Virus record (IMG/VR): IMGVR_UViG_3300010151_007864
Span: 1-36,517 of that record
Length of the DNA stretch: 36,517 nt
Direction: 5' to 3' (one strand)
DNA from: a virus
Below, in pieces: positions 1 through 7,681 of this stretch. The position numbers and the translations under genes were made by a program. A model generated the notes under the pieces. It worked only from the letters and a program-made list of their open reading frames with translations. It searched no databases and was not told where the DNA came from. The number at the start of each line of letters is the position of its first letter. Within the stretch, counting starts at the first letter, position 1.

Positions 1-187
1 CGGTGAGGGTACAAAGATTGTCCTTACAGGCGATATCGAACAGATTGACACCGTTTATCTGGACGCAACAAGTAATGGCTTATCTTATGCTGTTGAAAAG
101 TTTAAAGAGCATGATCTTGCTGGACATGTAACTTTACAGAGAGGCGAAAGATCAAAGGTGGCAACATTGGCAGCAAAGGTATTATAA
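1..187 (+). CDS. phoH: PhoH-like ATPase, C-terminal end (partial)
   Basis: Only the last 61 codons are present; the reading frame begins at base 2 and stops with TAA at 185-187. The peptide contains GTKIVLTGDIEQID, a DATSNGLSYAVEKF stretch, then GERSKVATLAA near the C-terminus. This is the typical end of the PhoH P-loop ATPase family, in which the TGD-x-x-Q segment belongs to the nucleotide-binding core. phoH genes are very common in marine T4-like phages; their role in infection is unsettled, with RNA-related or phosphate-linked functions proposed. The stop codon overlaps the next start by one base (TAATG), so the next gene is probably translationally coupled. Family assignment is firm; the Walker A motif lies outside the window. 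Confidence 0.9.
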   Translation, partial: GEGTKIVLTGDIEQIDTVYLDATSNGLSYAVEKFKEHDLAGHVTLQRGERSKVATLAAKVL

Positions 188-435
188 TGAATTTAAAAGA
201 ATATATGATTGATTATGTTGGAAACAAACACAACCCTGAAAATGATGATGTGACCGTTAATATGATTATAGAGACTATGGCAGACGAGTTTCCCGAGTTT
301 CTACTTATGATTGCAGAGGAAAACTATATCAGAGGGTATGAGCAAGCGCTCGATGATGTTAATAGTGTGAAACAAGAATATGGACAACAAACAACAATAC
401 ATAAAAAGAAAGACAAAAAAAGCAAAAATAAGTAA
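187..435 (+). CDS. Small hypothetical phage protein, acidic with basic tail
   Basis: An 82-residue protein that I do not recognise. The first 60 residues are acidic and mostly helical (MIIETMADEFPEFLLMIAEENY region), followed by GYEQALDDV and a very lysine-rich tail (KKKDKKSKNK). It has no cysteines, signal peptide or membrane segment. Its start ATG overlaps the phoH stop by one base, and its 3' end overlaps the next gene by 56 bases. Small proteins with a helix ending in GYEQALDD are frequent in early regions of marine T4-like phages, but I can give no function. The reading frame is supported by its coupling to phoH. Confidence 0.7.
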   Translation: MNLKEYMIDYVGNKHNPENDDVTVNMIIETMADEFPEFLLMIAEENYIRGYEQALDDVNSVKQEYGQQTTIHKKKDKKSKNK

Positions 436-1027
436 TGGTTTTACAATAAGTGGGGTCAAGGTTCAATTTGGAGAAGAACCAAATTTTGATGTTGAAAAAT
501 TTTTAAAAGATAAATTTGATAAGTTGCCTAACCATTTAATAAATTCCGTCAATAAAATTATTTTTGGTGGATTTTACCTTAGTCCTGAATTTGCAGGTAG
601 ATCAGTAAATGATGTTATATATTTAACTAACAAAATCAATGAAAATGATCTTTATTCGGACCTCATTCACGAACTTGCACACGCTTTTTTAAGAAAAAAC
701 TATAAACAAGTGCTTGGAGACGGCAAACTTAAAAAAGAATTTATTTCAAAAAGAAATAAACTTTATCATAAAATGAGATCAAGTGGGCTAAATTTACCAC
801 CACATCAGTTTTTTGAAAATCCAAATTTTGATAAAAAATTTGATGCTTATTTAAATAGAACAGTTGGATATGATCTTTTAAGTCAATTGATTTCAGGTAT
901 ATTTCCAACTTGTTACAGTGTCAGTTCTTTAGAAGAATACTTTTCAGTCGGATTGGATTTGTTATTTACTGGCAAAGGCAGAATGCTTGAAAACTGTCCT
1001 ATGCTAAAAGAGAAGGTATCATTATGA
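380..1027 (+). CDS. Putative zinc metallopeptidase (HExxH)
   Basis: A 215-residue protein with HELAH at residues 97-101, in the context DLIHELAHAFLRK. This is the classic HExxH zinc site, where the two His bind zinc and Glu activates water. A conserved-looking acidic helix near the C-terminus (SSLEEYFSVGLDLL, about 185-200) could supply the third ligand, as in gluzincins; this is inference. There is no signal peptide or membrane segment, so it probably acts in the host cytoplasm or in the virion. The ATG at 380 lies 56 bases inside the previous gene and has only a weak purine-rich site upstream. I found no ATG, GTG or TTG closer to the conserved part until about codon 49, so the overlap is probably real. 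Its substrate is unknown. Confidence 0.7.
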   Translation: MDNKQQYIKRKTKKAKISNGFTISGVKVQFGEEPNFDVEKFLKDKFDKLPNHLINSVNKIIFGGFYLSPEFAGRSVNDVIYLTNKINENDLYSDLIHELAHAFLRKNYKQVLGDGKLKKEFISKRNKLYHKMRSSGLNLPPHQFFENPNFDKKFDAYLNRTVGYDLLSQLISGIFPTCYSVSSLEEYFSVGLDLLFTGKGRMLENCPMLKEKVSL

Positions 1028-1278
1028 GAAAGACAAGAATTCTTTTTGAGCAAGTATTGGTTGAAAAAATGCAGCGCTTGCAAGAAAAAGTTAAAAGAAA
1101 AACTGAAGCAAAGAAGAAAAACAAAGAAAACGAGAAGAAAAGAGGGTTTGATAAATTCTACAAAATGAGTTATAATGAACTTCGTCAAGAAGCAAAAAAC
1201 TTAGACATTATTACTTGGCGCAAAACAAAAAAGGATTTAATTGAAGAACTCATCCGAGAACACAAAAAATTACATTAG
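1024..1278 (+). CDS. Small basic protein with SAP/Rho-N-like C-terminus
   Basis: An 84-residue, very Lys/Arg-rich protein. Residues 1-45 form a charged, probably coiled-coil helix. Residues about 48-80 (YNELRQEAKNLDI, then RKTKKDLIEELI) have the two-helix pattern of SAP/LEM/Rho-N modules, which bind nucleic acid: Y-x-E-L-R-x-x-A-K, a short turn, K-x-x-L-I-x-x-L. A nucleic-acid-binding role is therefore plausible, but this is pattern recognition only. It overlaps the metallopeptidase by four bases (ATGA) and is itself overlapped by the downstream nuclease gene by 38 bases. Confidence 0.65.
   Translation: MRKTRILFEQVLVEKMQRLQEKVKRKTEAKKKNKENEKKRGFDKFYKMSYNELRQEAKNLDIITWRKTKKDLIEELIREHKKLH
1231..1235 (+). 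promoter_or_regulatory. Shine-Dalgarno AAGGA deciding the TTG start at 1241
   Basis: AAGGA at 1231-1235 sits five bases before TTG at 1241. No ATG or GTG start occurs in the nuclease frame before its conserved N-terminal motif (YSRYKMF), so this site supports a TTG start inside the preceding gene. Confidence 0.6.
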
Positions 1279-2017
1279 CTACTCACGCTATAAGATGTTT
1301 AGCGAGTGCGGTTGGAGATACCGCTTAGTCTACAAAGATAAGATTCCATTTTACTCCAGTAACGAGTATACAGCATTTGGTACAGCAATTCACTCCACCT
1401 GTGAAAATGTTCTTTTTGGAAATAGTAGTGCAAAACCAGAAGATTATTTTGTTGAGCAGTTTACAAATGAGCGTAGAGAAGTCGAAAAACCAGATGATGT
1501 TTTAGCGCAGCAGATGCTCTCACAAGGCAAGACAATACTCCCACAGGTACAAGGAGCCGTCAAAACTGTTTTTGGCGATTACGAGGTATTCTCAGTTGAA
1601 GAAAACCTATTGGAGCCCATTAAGGATGACCTCGATTTTAAGGGATACATCGATATGGTTCTAAAGACGCCTGATGGCAAGTACCACATCTTAGATTGGA
1701 AAACTTGTTCATGGGGTTGGAACGCTCAAAAGAAATCAAGTAAACTGATGACATATCAGTTGACACTGTACAAAAAATATTTTTGCGAAAAACACAAGAT
1801 TGACCCAAAAATGGTTGAAACCTATTTTGGCCTTCTGAAGAGAACTTCAAAGAAGAACAACGTTGAGATCTTCCGTGTCACAAGTGGTAATAAAAAAATT
1901 GAAAATGCTCTTAAATCATTAAATAATTTTATCTATAATGATAATAAGAATGTGTATTTTAAGAATAGATTGTCTTGTAAGTACTGTTCTTTCTATAAAA
2001 CAAAACATTGTAGGTAA
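1241..2017 (+). CDS. Cas4/RecB-like PD-(D/E)XK exonuclease, Fe-S type
   Basis: A 258-residue protein with the landmarks of the Cas4/AddB/RecB nuclease family. These are an N-terminal YSRYKMFSEC-type motif, AFGTAIH with His51, GYIDM with Asp138, LDWKT with Asp152 and Lys154, and a YQLTLY helix with Tyr172-Gln173. Cys23 near the N-terminus and Cys246, Cys249 and Cys257 at the C-terminus match the one-plus-three arrangement that holds a 4Fe-4S cluster in Cas4 and AddB. A DNA exonuclease acting in phage replication, recombination or host DNA breakdown is likely. There is no cas1 or cas2 nearby, so a CRISPR role is not indicated. The start is TTG with an AAGGA site and lies 38 bases inside the previous gene. 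The family is clear; polarity and substrate are not. Confidence 0.85.
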   Translation: MKNSSENTKNYISYSRYKMFSECGWRYRLVYKDKIPFYSSNEYTAFGTAIHSTCENVLFGNSSAKPEDYFVEQFTNERREVEKPDDVLAQQMLSQGKTILPQVQGAVKTVFGDYEVFSVEENLLEPIKDDLDFKGYIDMVLKTPDGKYHILDWKTCSWGWNAQKKSSKLMTYQLTLYKKYFCEKHKIDPKMVETYFGLLKRTSKKNNVEIFRVTSGNKKIENALKSLNNFIYNDNKNVYFKNRLSCKYCSFYKTKHCR

Positions 2018-2022
2018 AATTA

Positions 2023-3294
2023 ATGGAAGAAAAGAGAATAAAAGTCCTTACTCTGGGTGATATGCCTTTGAGTACATCTGGTGTTGGCAATCAGACAAAG
2101 TATGTAATTGAGGCATTGCTTGCAAGCGGTAAGTTTGAGGTATTTTCACTTGGCGGCGCAATGAAGCATCCACAATATCAGCTTATAAAAACAGATAAGT
2201 GGGGAGACCTTTGGAAGATTTTACCAGTAGACCAATTTGGTACCAAAGAAATGGTGCGTTCAGTTGTTTGGCGCGAAAAGCCAGATATTGTTTGGTTTAT
2301 GACTGACCCGCGCTTCTGGGGTTGGTTATGGGAAATGGACAATGAAATTCGTCAAAACATTCCTATGGTATATTACCATGTATGGGACAATTATCCATAT
2401 CCAAAGTATAATAAGAAATTTTATGAAAGCAATGATGTAGTTGCAACAATTTCAAAACTTACGGACGATATTGTAAGAACTGTTGCGCCAGATGTTGAAA
2501 CACATTATATACCACATGCTGTAAATACAGATATCTTTAAAAAGTTAGATGATGAAATAGTGGATAAACTAAGAGAAGAAAACAAAGGGCCTGATGGTAG
2601 AAGCCTTTCTAATAGATTCGTTGCTCTTTTTAATAGCAGAAATGCACGAAGAAAGCACAGTGGTACTTTAATATTTTGGTTTAAAGAATTTTTAGAAAAA
2701 GTTGGGAATGATAATGCAGTTCTTCTGATGCATACGGAACCAACGGACCCAAATGGCCCTGATCTCATGCAGATAGTTAAAGATCTAGAGCTTGACAAGG
2801 GGCAAGTTTTGTTTTCAAGAGATAAGATTGATGAACAAAAAATGGCTACATTGTACAATCTTGCCGACGTGACTGTTAATATTTCTGATGCTGAAGGCTT
2901 CGGTCTATCGTGCCTTGAATCACTTGCTTGCGAAACACCGGTAGTTGGAGTTAGGACTGGCGGTCTTCAAGATCAATTAACTGATGGTAAAAATGTGTTT
3001 GGGGTGATGATTGAACCCTCATCACAACAAATAGTTGGTTCCCAGTTGGTACCATATGTCATGGAAGATAGAATTAATAAGCAAGATTTTCTTAACGCAA
3101 TACAGAAAATGTACGATGCTGGTAGGGATGGAAGAGCCAAAATAGGGCAACAAGCAAAAAAACATGTTTCAAAAAACTTTAACTTTGAGGATTTTAACAA
3201 TTCTTGGGTTGAGTTAATGTCATCAATATATGAAAAACATGGTTCCTGGGAGACAAGAAAGGATTATCAAAGTTGGAGGAATGAATCATTATGA
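2023..3294 (+). CDS. Glycosyltransferase, GT-B fold (GT4 family type)
   Basis: A 423-residue, full-length GT4-like enzyme. The N-terminal half carries a LTLGDMPLSTSGVGNQT stretch where these enzymes bind the acceptor (a GGxxxx-type loop). An IPHAVNTDIF segment at about 165-175 marks the domain linker. The C-terminal nucleotide-sugar domain carries DAEGFGLSCLE near residue 290, the E-x7-E motif of retaining GT4 transferases, followed by CETPVVG. It opens the sugar cassette and overlaps the next transferase by four bases (ATGA). A retaining transferase using an NDP-sugar in the host cytoplasm is a safe family-level call; donor and acceptor cannot be read from sequence. It does not resemble the T4 DNA glucosyltransferases. 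Confidence 0.88.
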   Translation: MEEKRIKVLTLGDMPLSTSGVGNQTKYVIEALLASGKFEVFSLGGAMKHPQYQLIKTDKWGDLWKILPVDQFGTKEMVRSVVWREKPDIVWFMTDPRFWGWLWEMDNEIRQNIPMVYYHVWDNYPYPKYNKKFYESNDVVATISKLTDDIVRTVAPDVETHYIPHAVNTDIFKKLDDEIVDKLREENKGPDGRSLSNRFVALFNSRNARRKHSGTLIFWFKEFLEKVGNDNAVLLMHTEPTDPNGPDLMQIVKDLELDKGQVLFSRDKIDEQKMATLYNLADVTVNISDAEGFGLSCLESLACETPVVGVRTGGLQDQLTDGKNVFGVMIEPSSQQIVGSQLVPYVMEDRINKQDFLNAIQKMYDAGRDGRAKIGQQAKKHVSKNFNFEDFNNSWVELMSSIYEKHGSWETRKDYQSWRNESL

Positions 3295-4574
3295 AAAAGA
3301 AAGTATTATTAGTAGGACCAATTTTAACACAATCTGGTTATGGCGAACATGCAAGAATGGTCTATCGTGCTCTTAAAAGCAGGGAAGATTTATTCGAAAT
3401 TTTTATTAATCCTGTTAACTGGGGTGCCACAAGCTGGACATCGGAAGATACAAAAGAAAGGCAAGACATCGATGAGCTTATAAACAAAACTTTTGCTCAT
3501 ATGAATCAAAAACTTCCTTTTGATACTACAATTATGGTGACTATTCCATCAGAATGGAAGCAATACAGAGCGGCCCCTGAAAATATTGGCGTTTGTGCAG
3601 GAATTGAATCAGATCGTGTTTCTCCACATTGGTTAGAGGCAGCAAATTTATTTGTTGATAAAATTATTGTCCCATCAGAATTCTCAAGAGAATCGTTTAC
3701 TAACGCTGTCTGGAACGTCAAAGATCAGGCTGGAAATGAAGTTAAACTAACAGTTCAAAAGCCAATTGAAGTAGTCCATTATCCTGTGGAAAAAGAGTTT
3801 ATGGAGCCTTCAACTTGTCTTCATAAAAATCTGAAGTTTAAACACAATTTCAACTTTCTTTGTGTGGCCCAGTGGGGACCAAGAAAAAACATTGAAGGCA
3901 CAATTAAATACTTTTTAGATGAGTTTAAGGACGATGAAGTTGGATTGGTTTTAAAAGTTTCGGTTAAAGACGGATCAACAATTGATTTCTATGAGACAAA
4001 AAGAAGAATAGACAACATCTTAGCAAAATACCCAGAAAGAACGTGTTCAGTCCATCTATTGCATGGGTACTTTACAAAAGAAGAACTAAGTTCTCTCTAT
4101 ACTCACCCAAAAATTAAGGCAATGATAAACTTTGGTCATGGGGAGGGATATGGATTGCCTCTTTTTGAAGCGGCAGCAGTTGGATTGCCCGTTATTACTC
4201 ATGATTGGGGTGGTCAAAAAGACTTTTTGTATGCACCAAAGAGAAATAAGAAAGGTAAGGAAAAGTTAAGACCGCACTTCAGTAAAGTATCGTTTGACCT
4301 AAAGCCAATTCAGAAAGAAGCTGTATGGGATGGGGTCTTACAACCAGAGAGTGAATGGGCTTATCCACACTGGGGTTCTTGCCAAATAGCAATGAGGCAG
4401 TGTTACGAGAACTATGGGTTGTGTTCTGGGCAGGCAAAGAGACTTAAGGATCAGGTTTTAAGCACATTCACCGAAGAAAAGATAAATGACTCTTTTGTCA
4501 ATATTATACACAATGAGGGCTTATTTGAAGTTGAAAAGTGGCTAGGGGACCTTGATCTAATAGACGAAGCTTAA
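3291..4574 (+). CDS. Glycosyltransferase, GT-B fold (group 1)
   Basis: A 427-residue protein with a GT-B layout. The N-terminus reads LLVGPILTQSGYGEHARMV, the usual Gly-rich acceptor-side loop. Around residue 190 is LCVAQWGPRKNIEG, the start of the donor domain with the Arg-Lys often seen near the diphosphate. Near residue 281, GHGEGYGLPLFEAAAVG is the E-x7-E-type motif of GT4 enzymes. TSWTSED and WKQYRAAPENIGVCAGIE segments resemble phage and LPS-cluster relatives. It overlaps the genes on both sides closely and must be co-translated with the preceding transferase. Specificity is unknown. An inserted Lys/Arg-rich stretch at about 315-330 (APKRNKKGKEKLR) follows the donor motif and is unusual for the family. 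Confidence 0.87.
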   Translation: MKKKVLLVGPILTQSGYGEHARMVYRALKSREDLFEIFINPVNWGATSWTSEDTKERQDIDELINKTFAHMNQKLPFDTTIMVTIPSEWKQYRAAPENIGVCAGIESDRVSPHWLEAANLFVDKIIVPSEFSRESFTNAVWNVKDQAGNEVKLTVQKPIEVVHYPVEKEFMEPSTCLHKNLKFKHNFNFLCVAQWGPRKNIEGTIKYFLDEFKDDEVGLVLKVSVKDGSTIDFYETKRRIDNILAKYPERTCSVHLLHGYFTKEELSSLYTHPKIKAMINFGHGEGYGLPLFEAAAVGLPVITHDWGGQKDFLYAPKRNKKGKEKLRPHFSKVSFDLKPIQKEAVWDGVLQPESEWAYPHWGSCQIAMRQCYENYGLCSGQAKRLKDQVLSTFTEEKINDSFVNIIHNEGLFEVEKWLGDLDLIDEA

Positions 4575-4575
4575 A

Positions 4576-5427
4576 ATGAAATTATTGTTAATATCTGATT
4601 TTTTTCTGGAGGACCTTCCATATGGCGGCGGCGCTGAATACAATGATCAAATATTATTTGAACTATTAAAAAATGCTGGTTATGATGTACAGAGAATCAA
4701 GTCGCATAACGCTGGACTTGACGCTCTTTCAAAAATAGATAATGATACGAAGATAATAATATCAAATTTTATTAACTTGTCAGAAAAAAGCAAAAGTTAT
4801 ATTCAACAAAAATTTTCATATATAATTTATGAACACGATCACAAGTATCTTAGAAGAAGAATTCCCTCGCTATTTTACAATCTAAAAGCGCCAAAAAGCA
4901 AAATAGTTAACTATTCTTTTTATAAAAACGCCACAACGGTCATTGCTCAGTCAGATTTTCATAAAAAAATAATCGATTTAAATATAGATACGGGCAATGT
5001 GATAAACCTTTCAGGCAACTTATGGTCTGATGAGGATTTTATAGAAATTGAAAAAAATATTCACGGCGATAAGTATAGTTTGTGTTCAATAATGGAATCT
5101 CCTCTTATAAATAAGGGTACAAAAAAGTCTATTCAATATTGTGAGAAAAAAAATATTAATTACGAATTAATATCTGATAAAAATTATTATAATTTTTTAA
5201 AAAAAATATCCAAAAACGAAAAATTAATTTTTTTACCAACAATACCTGAAACTTTTAGTAGAATATGTGTTGAAGCGAAGATGATGGGTTGTAAAGTTAT
5301 AACAAACGGATACGTTGGCGCAAAATATGAAGAGTGGTTTAACTCAGATCCAGAAGAGATCATTTCAGAAATGCGGACTACTAAAGAGAAAGTAGGTAAA
5401 ATAATATTAGAGAAATTTAATGACTAG
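4576..5427 (+). CDS. Short glycosyltransferase (GT4-like)
   Basis: A 283-residue protein, shorter than the usual 350-400 of GT4 enzymes. An N-terminal loop YGGGAEYNDQ (about 15-25) corresponds to the GGAE acceptor-side motif, and TIPETFSRICVEAKMMGCKVI near 221 is the donor-side E-x7-E motif. A YEHDHKYL motif near 85 is seen in related short transferases. A group-1 glycosyltransferase with a trimmed N-terminal domain is likely. The gene is extremely AT-rich: bases 5161-5220 hold only 8 G or C. It starts two bases after the previous stop and its end overlaps the next gene by eight bases. Confidence 0.75.
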   Translation: MKLLLISDFFLEDLPYGGGAEYNDQILFELLKNAGYDVQRIKSHNAGLDALSKIDNDTKIIISNFINLSEKSKSYIQQKFSYIIYEHDHKYLRRRIPSLFYNLKAPKSKIVNYSFYKNATTVIAQSDFHKKIIDLNIDTGNVINLSGNLWSDEDFIEIEKNIHGDKYSLCSIMESPLINKGTKKSIQYCEKKNINYELISDKNYYNFLKKISKNEKLIFLPTIPETFSRICVEAKMMGCKVITNGYVGAKYEEWFNSDPEEIISEMRTTKEKVGKIILEKFND

Positions 5428-6331
5428 AGTTGTATTTTTAAAAAATAAGATTAAAGGCGCATGGGAACCAATTATAAAAGGATATCAGTCTGCGTTTGCT
5501 CATTTCAATTTTAAGGTTGAAGAGGTAGAAAATTTTAAAAATTTAGATGGGAATTACTTCTTATTTCTGAGAGAATGGGAGATTGAAGAGGGACACCTCT
5601 CAACAATAAGTCAATCAAAAAAGACTTTTTTGTTTGTACAACCCACACAATATGATTTGCCCTGGGGCAATCACCCTAATTTCATATCCAACTTGAAAGA
5701 ACCTCTAAGAAAAGAGATGGCATCATACAAAAATGTTTATAAGTGGACATTCGCTGACTTAAAAGATGAAAATTTTAAAAACTATTACTCTGATTGGGGT
5801 TTTGTGAATACTTTACCTTTAGCATTTGACAACTTAAATTATAAAAAAATATTAGACGAAAAATTTAGATATGATGTTTGTTTCATAGGTGGGTGGGCAA
5901 ACAATGGATTTAATGAAAAGAAGAAAATATTAATAGATACTTTTTCTGCTTTTGTGAAGTCGGATTTAAAGTGTGGATTCTTTATTAATAAGGCGATTTC
6001 TCACAATATAGAGAATAAAATATTAGCAAATAGTAAAGTTTGTTTGAACATTCATGATAAGTATCAAAGAGTTCACGGTCGAGATACAAACGAAAGAACT
6101 TTTAAATCTTTGGGTTTAAATGGAATAATGGTCTCAGACCAAATAGAACAACAAAATTGTCTTTTCCCTAATCTTAAAAATAGCAATGAACCACAAAAAA
6201 TACTGAAATATGTAAAAGAATATGTTAACATGAGTGAGAGTGAAAGACAGGACATCGCAAATGATAACAGAAAACTTGTTTTAGCAGGTCACACTTACAT
6301 CCATAGAGTAGGAAAAATGTTAGATGAATGA
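5420..6331 (+). CDS. CgeB-like glycosyltransferase
   Basis: A 303-residue protein. The C-terminal half shows DVCFIGGWANNGF near 155, SKVCLNIHDKYQ, then GRDTNERTFKSLGLNGI (about 220-236) followed by VSD. This Asn-x-Arg-x-Phe-Glu/Lys pattern, in which the protein is changed to a new sugar-nucleotide site, is typical of the CgeB / Glyco_trans_1_2 type of GT-B enzymes. The N-terminal half is divergent, with WEPIIKGYQSAFAHFNF resembling the acceptor-side helix. It overlaps both neighbours by eight bases, so it is part of a tightly coupled run of five transferases. Family call is moderate; donor and acceptor are unknown. Confidence 0.7.
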   Translation: MTRVVFLKNKIKGAWEPIIKGYQSAFAHFNFKVEEVENFKNLDGNYFLFLREWEIEEGHLSTISQSKKTFLFVQPTQYDLPWGNHPNFISNLKEPLRKEMASYKNVYKWTFADLKDENFKNYYSDWGFVNTLPLAFDNLNYKKILDEKFRYDVCFIGGWANNGFNEKKKILIDTFSAFVKSDLKCGFFINKAISHNIENKILANSKVCLNIHDKYQRVHGRDTNERTFKSLGLNGIMVSDQIEQQNCLFPNLKNSNEPQKILKYVKEYVNMSESERQDIANDNRKLVLAGHTYIHRVGKMLDE

Positions 6332-7058
6332 CGTAAAGTTTACAATAATAATTCCATGCTACAATAGTGAAAAATGGATCACTCAGTGTGTTTTATCCGC
6401 ACTTAAACAAACTTATAAAAATTTAGAAGTAATATTTGTTGACAACGAAAGCACAGATGGGTCAGTTGATTTAGTTAAGAAAATTCAATCTGAATACTCT
6501 GAACTAATGATGTCATCAGCAAAAAACATTTATAGGCACTCTTACCAGGAACCAGTAGAGGAAGCATTAAGACTTGCTTCGGGTGATTACTTTACTATAC
6601 TTGGATCAGACGACTATCTTGATGAAAACTATATTCAGAACATCTATAATATTTTGTCAAAAACAAATAAAATCTCTATTATGCAAAGTCCTTTATACTG
6701 TGTAAGGGAGTCAGAGAACAAAGTAGTGAATGTGATAAAACACCAGTATAAAAGTTTATCAGAATTTAAAGAAAAGTTGCTTCAAGGGTGCCCCGTTACA
6801 ACACCTTCAATAGTAGTTAAGAAGAAGTTATATGATGATGGTAAAGTTAAGTGGCGATCAGATATGTATTTAGGTGTATCAGATTATGAATTATATTTTT
6901 CACTGGCAGACCAAAACATTTTTATTTATCCATTTCCTAAATGGTTGGGATATTACTATAGATGGAACGATCAACAGAGTACATGGGGTATGCACCGCGA
7001 AGAGACAAAATATGATGTTTTGATAAGAGAAGAATGGCAAAAGAGATGGAAAAACTAA
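6324..7058 (+). CDS. Family 2 glycosyltransferase (GT-A fold)
   Basis: A 244-residue GT2 enzyme. It begins TIIIPCYNSEKWI, with the P-C-Y-N signature at 11-14, then ALKQTYKNLEVIFVDNESTDGS, the conserved QT...EIIVVDDxSTD segment. LASGDYFTILGSDDYLD (about 85-100) carries the metal-binding DxD equivalent Asp96-Asp97, and the C-terminal WGMHREET part is where the base or acceptor loop lies. It acts in the cytoplasm on an NDP-sugar, transferring with inversion as is usual in this family. It has no C-terminal membrane helices, so it is a soluble form. Its 3' end is overlapped by 25 bases by the first transketolase-like gene. Confidence 0.9.
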   Translation: MNDVKFTIIIPCYNSEKWITQCVLSALKQTYKNLEVIFVDNESTDGSVDLVKKIQSEYSELMMSSAKNIYRHSYQEPVEEALRLASGDYFTILGSDDYLDENYIQNIYNILSKTNKISIMQSPLYCVRESENKVVNVIKHQYKSLSEFKEKLLQGCPVTTPSIVVKKKLYDDGKVKWRSDMYLGVSDYELYFSLADQNIFIYPFPKWLGYYYRWNDQQSTWGMHREETKYDVLIREEWQKRWKN

Positions 7059-7681
7059 AAGAACGAATACTTGATATATGCTATGAGAATAAACTTTCAC
7101 ACCTTGGTTCTTATTTTTCAAGTGTGGGAATAATAGATAAAATTTATTCAGAAATGAAAAGTGATGATATTTTTATTTTATCGTCTGGTCATTGCGCCGT
7201 CGCTCTGTACGCAGTAATTGAAAAGTATAAGGGGGTTGATGCGAATGACTTGTTTCTAAAGCATGGTGGTCACCCCCACAGAGATGAAGAAAATCACCTT
7301 TTCTGCTCAACTGGGAGTCTTGGTATGGGTCTTCTTGTTGCTATTGGCAGGGCAATGGCAGATCCAAGTAGAGAGATATATTGTTTAATAAGCGATGGAG
7401 AGTGTGCTGAGGGGTCTATTTGGGAAGGTTTAAAATTTATTTACGAGAATAATCTTAAAAACATTAAAGTATATGTAAACATTAATGGGTATGCTGCTTA
7501 TGATACCGTGGATACTGATTATTTGTCAAAAAGGTTAAAAACATTTTTACCTGAAATAAATTTGGTTTACACAAGTGTAAACCAATTTGAATTTTTAAGC
7601 GGGTTAAATGCACATTATCATATAATGTCAGAAGAAGACTACCAACTAGCAAAAAGGGAAATAAATGAGAAAAGAGTTTAG
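7034..7681 (+). CDS. Transketolase-like ThDP enzyme, N-terminal subunit
   Basis: A 215-residue protein matching the diphosphate-binding (PP) half of transketolases. The landmarks run in order. SHLGS (His23) stands where transketolases have GHPG; ILSSGHCAVALYA carries His53; GGHP is at 78-81; STGSLGMG is at 92-99. SDGECAEGSIWE (120-131) is the Mg/ThDP motif, with Gly changed to Ser in GDGE, and a YVNINGYAAYD segment at about 147-156 completes it. It is shorter than the usual 270 or so residues of split N-subunits. The missing part lies before the C-terminal HYHIMSEEDYQLA segment. With the next gene it should form one ThDP active site. An alternative start is the ATG at 7046. It overlaps the GT2 gene by 25 bases and the C-subunit by 17 bases. 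Confidence 0.88.
   Translation: MAKEMEKLKERILDICYENKLSHLGSYFSSVGIIDKIYSEMKSDDIFILSSGHCAVALYAVIEKYKGVDANDLFLKHGGHPHRDEENHLFCSTGSLGMGLLVAIGRAMADPSREIYCLISDGECAEGSIWEGLKFIYENNLKNIKVYVNINGYAAYDTVDTDYLSKRLKTFLPEINLVYTSVNQFEFLSGLNAHYHIMSEEDYQLAKREINEKRV

Noticed and set aside
1241-2017. CRISPR adaptation gene cas4
   Set aside because: No cas1, cas2 or repeat array is present; phages often carry Cas4-like nucleases for their own DNA metabolism.
5106-5113. TATAAATA, identical to the T4 late-promoter core
   Set aside because: It is deep inside a glycosyltransferase gene, over 300 bases from the next start, and such octamers are expected several times by chance in sequence this AT-rich.
2023-7058. 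T4-type DNA glucosyltransferase for modified cytosine
   Set aside because: The five transferases look like GT4, CgeB-like and GT2 enzymes of surface-sugar clusters, and no hydroxymethylase gene is seen in the window.
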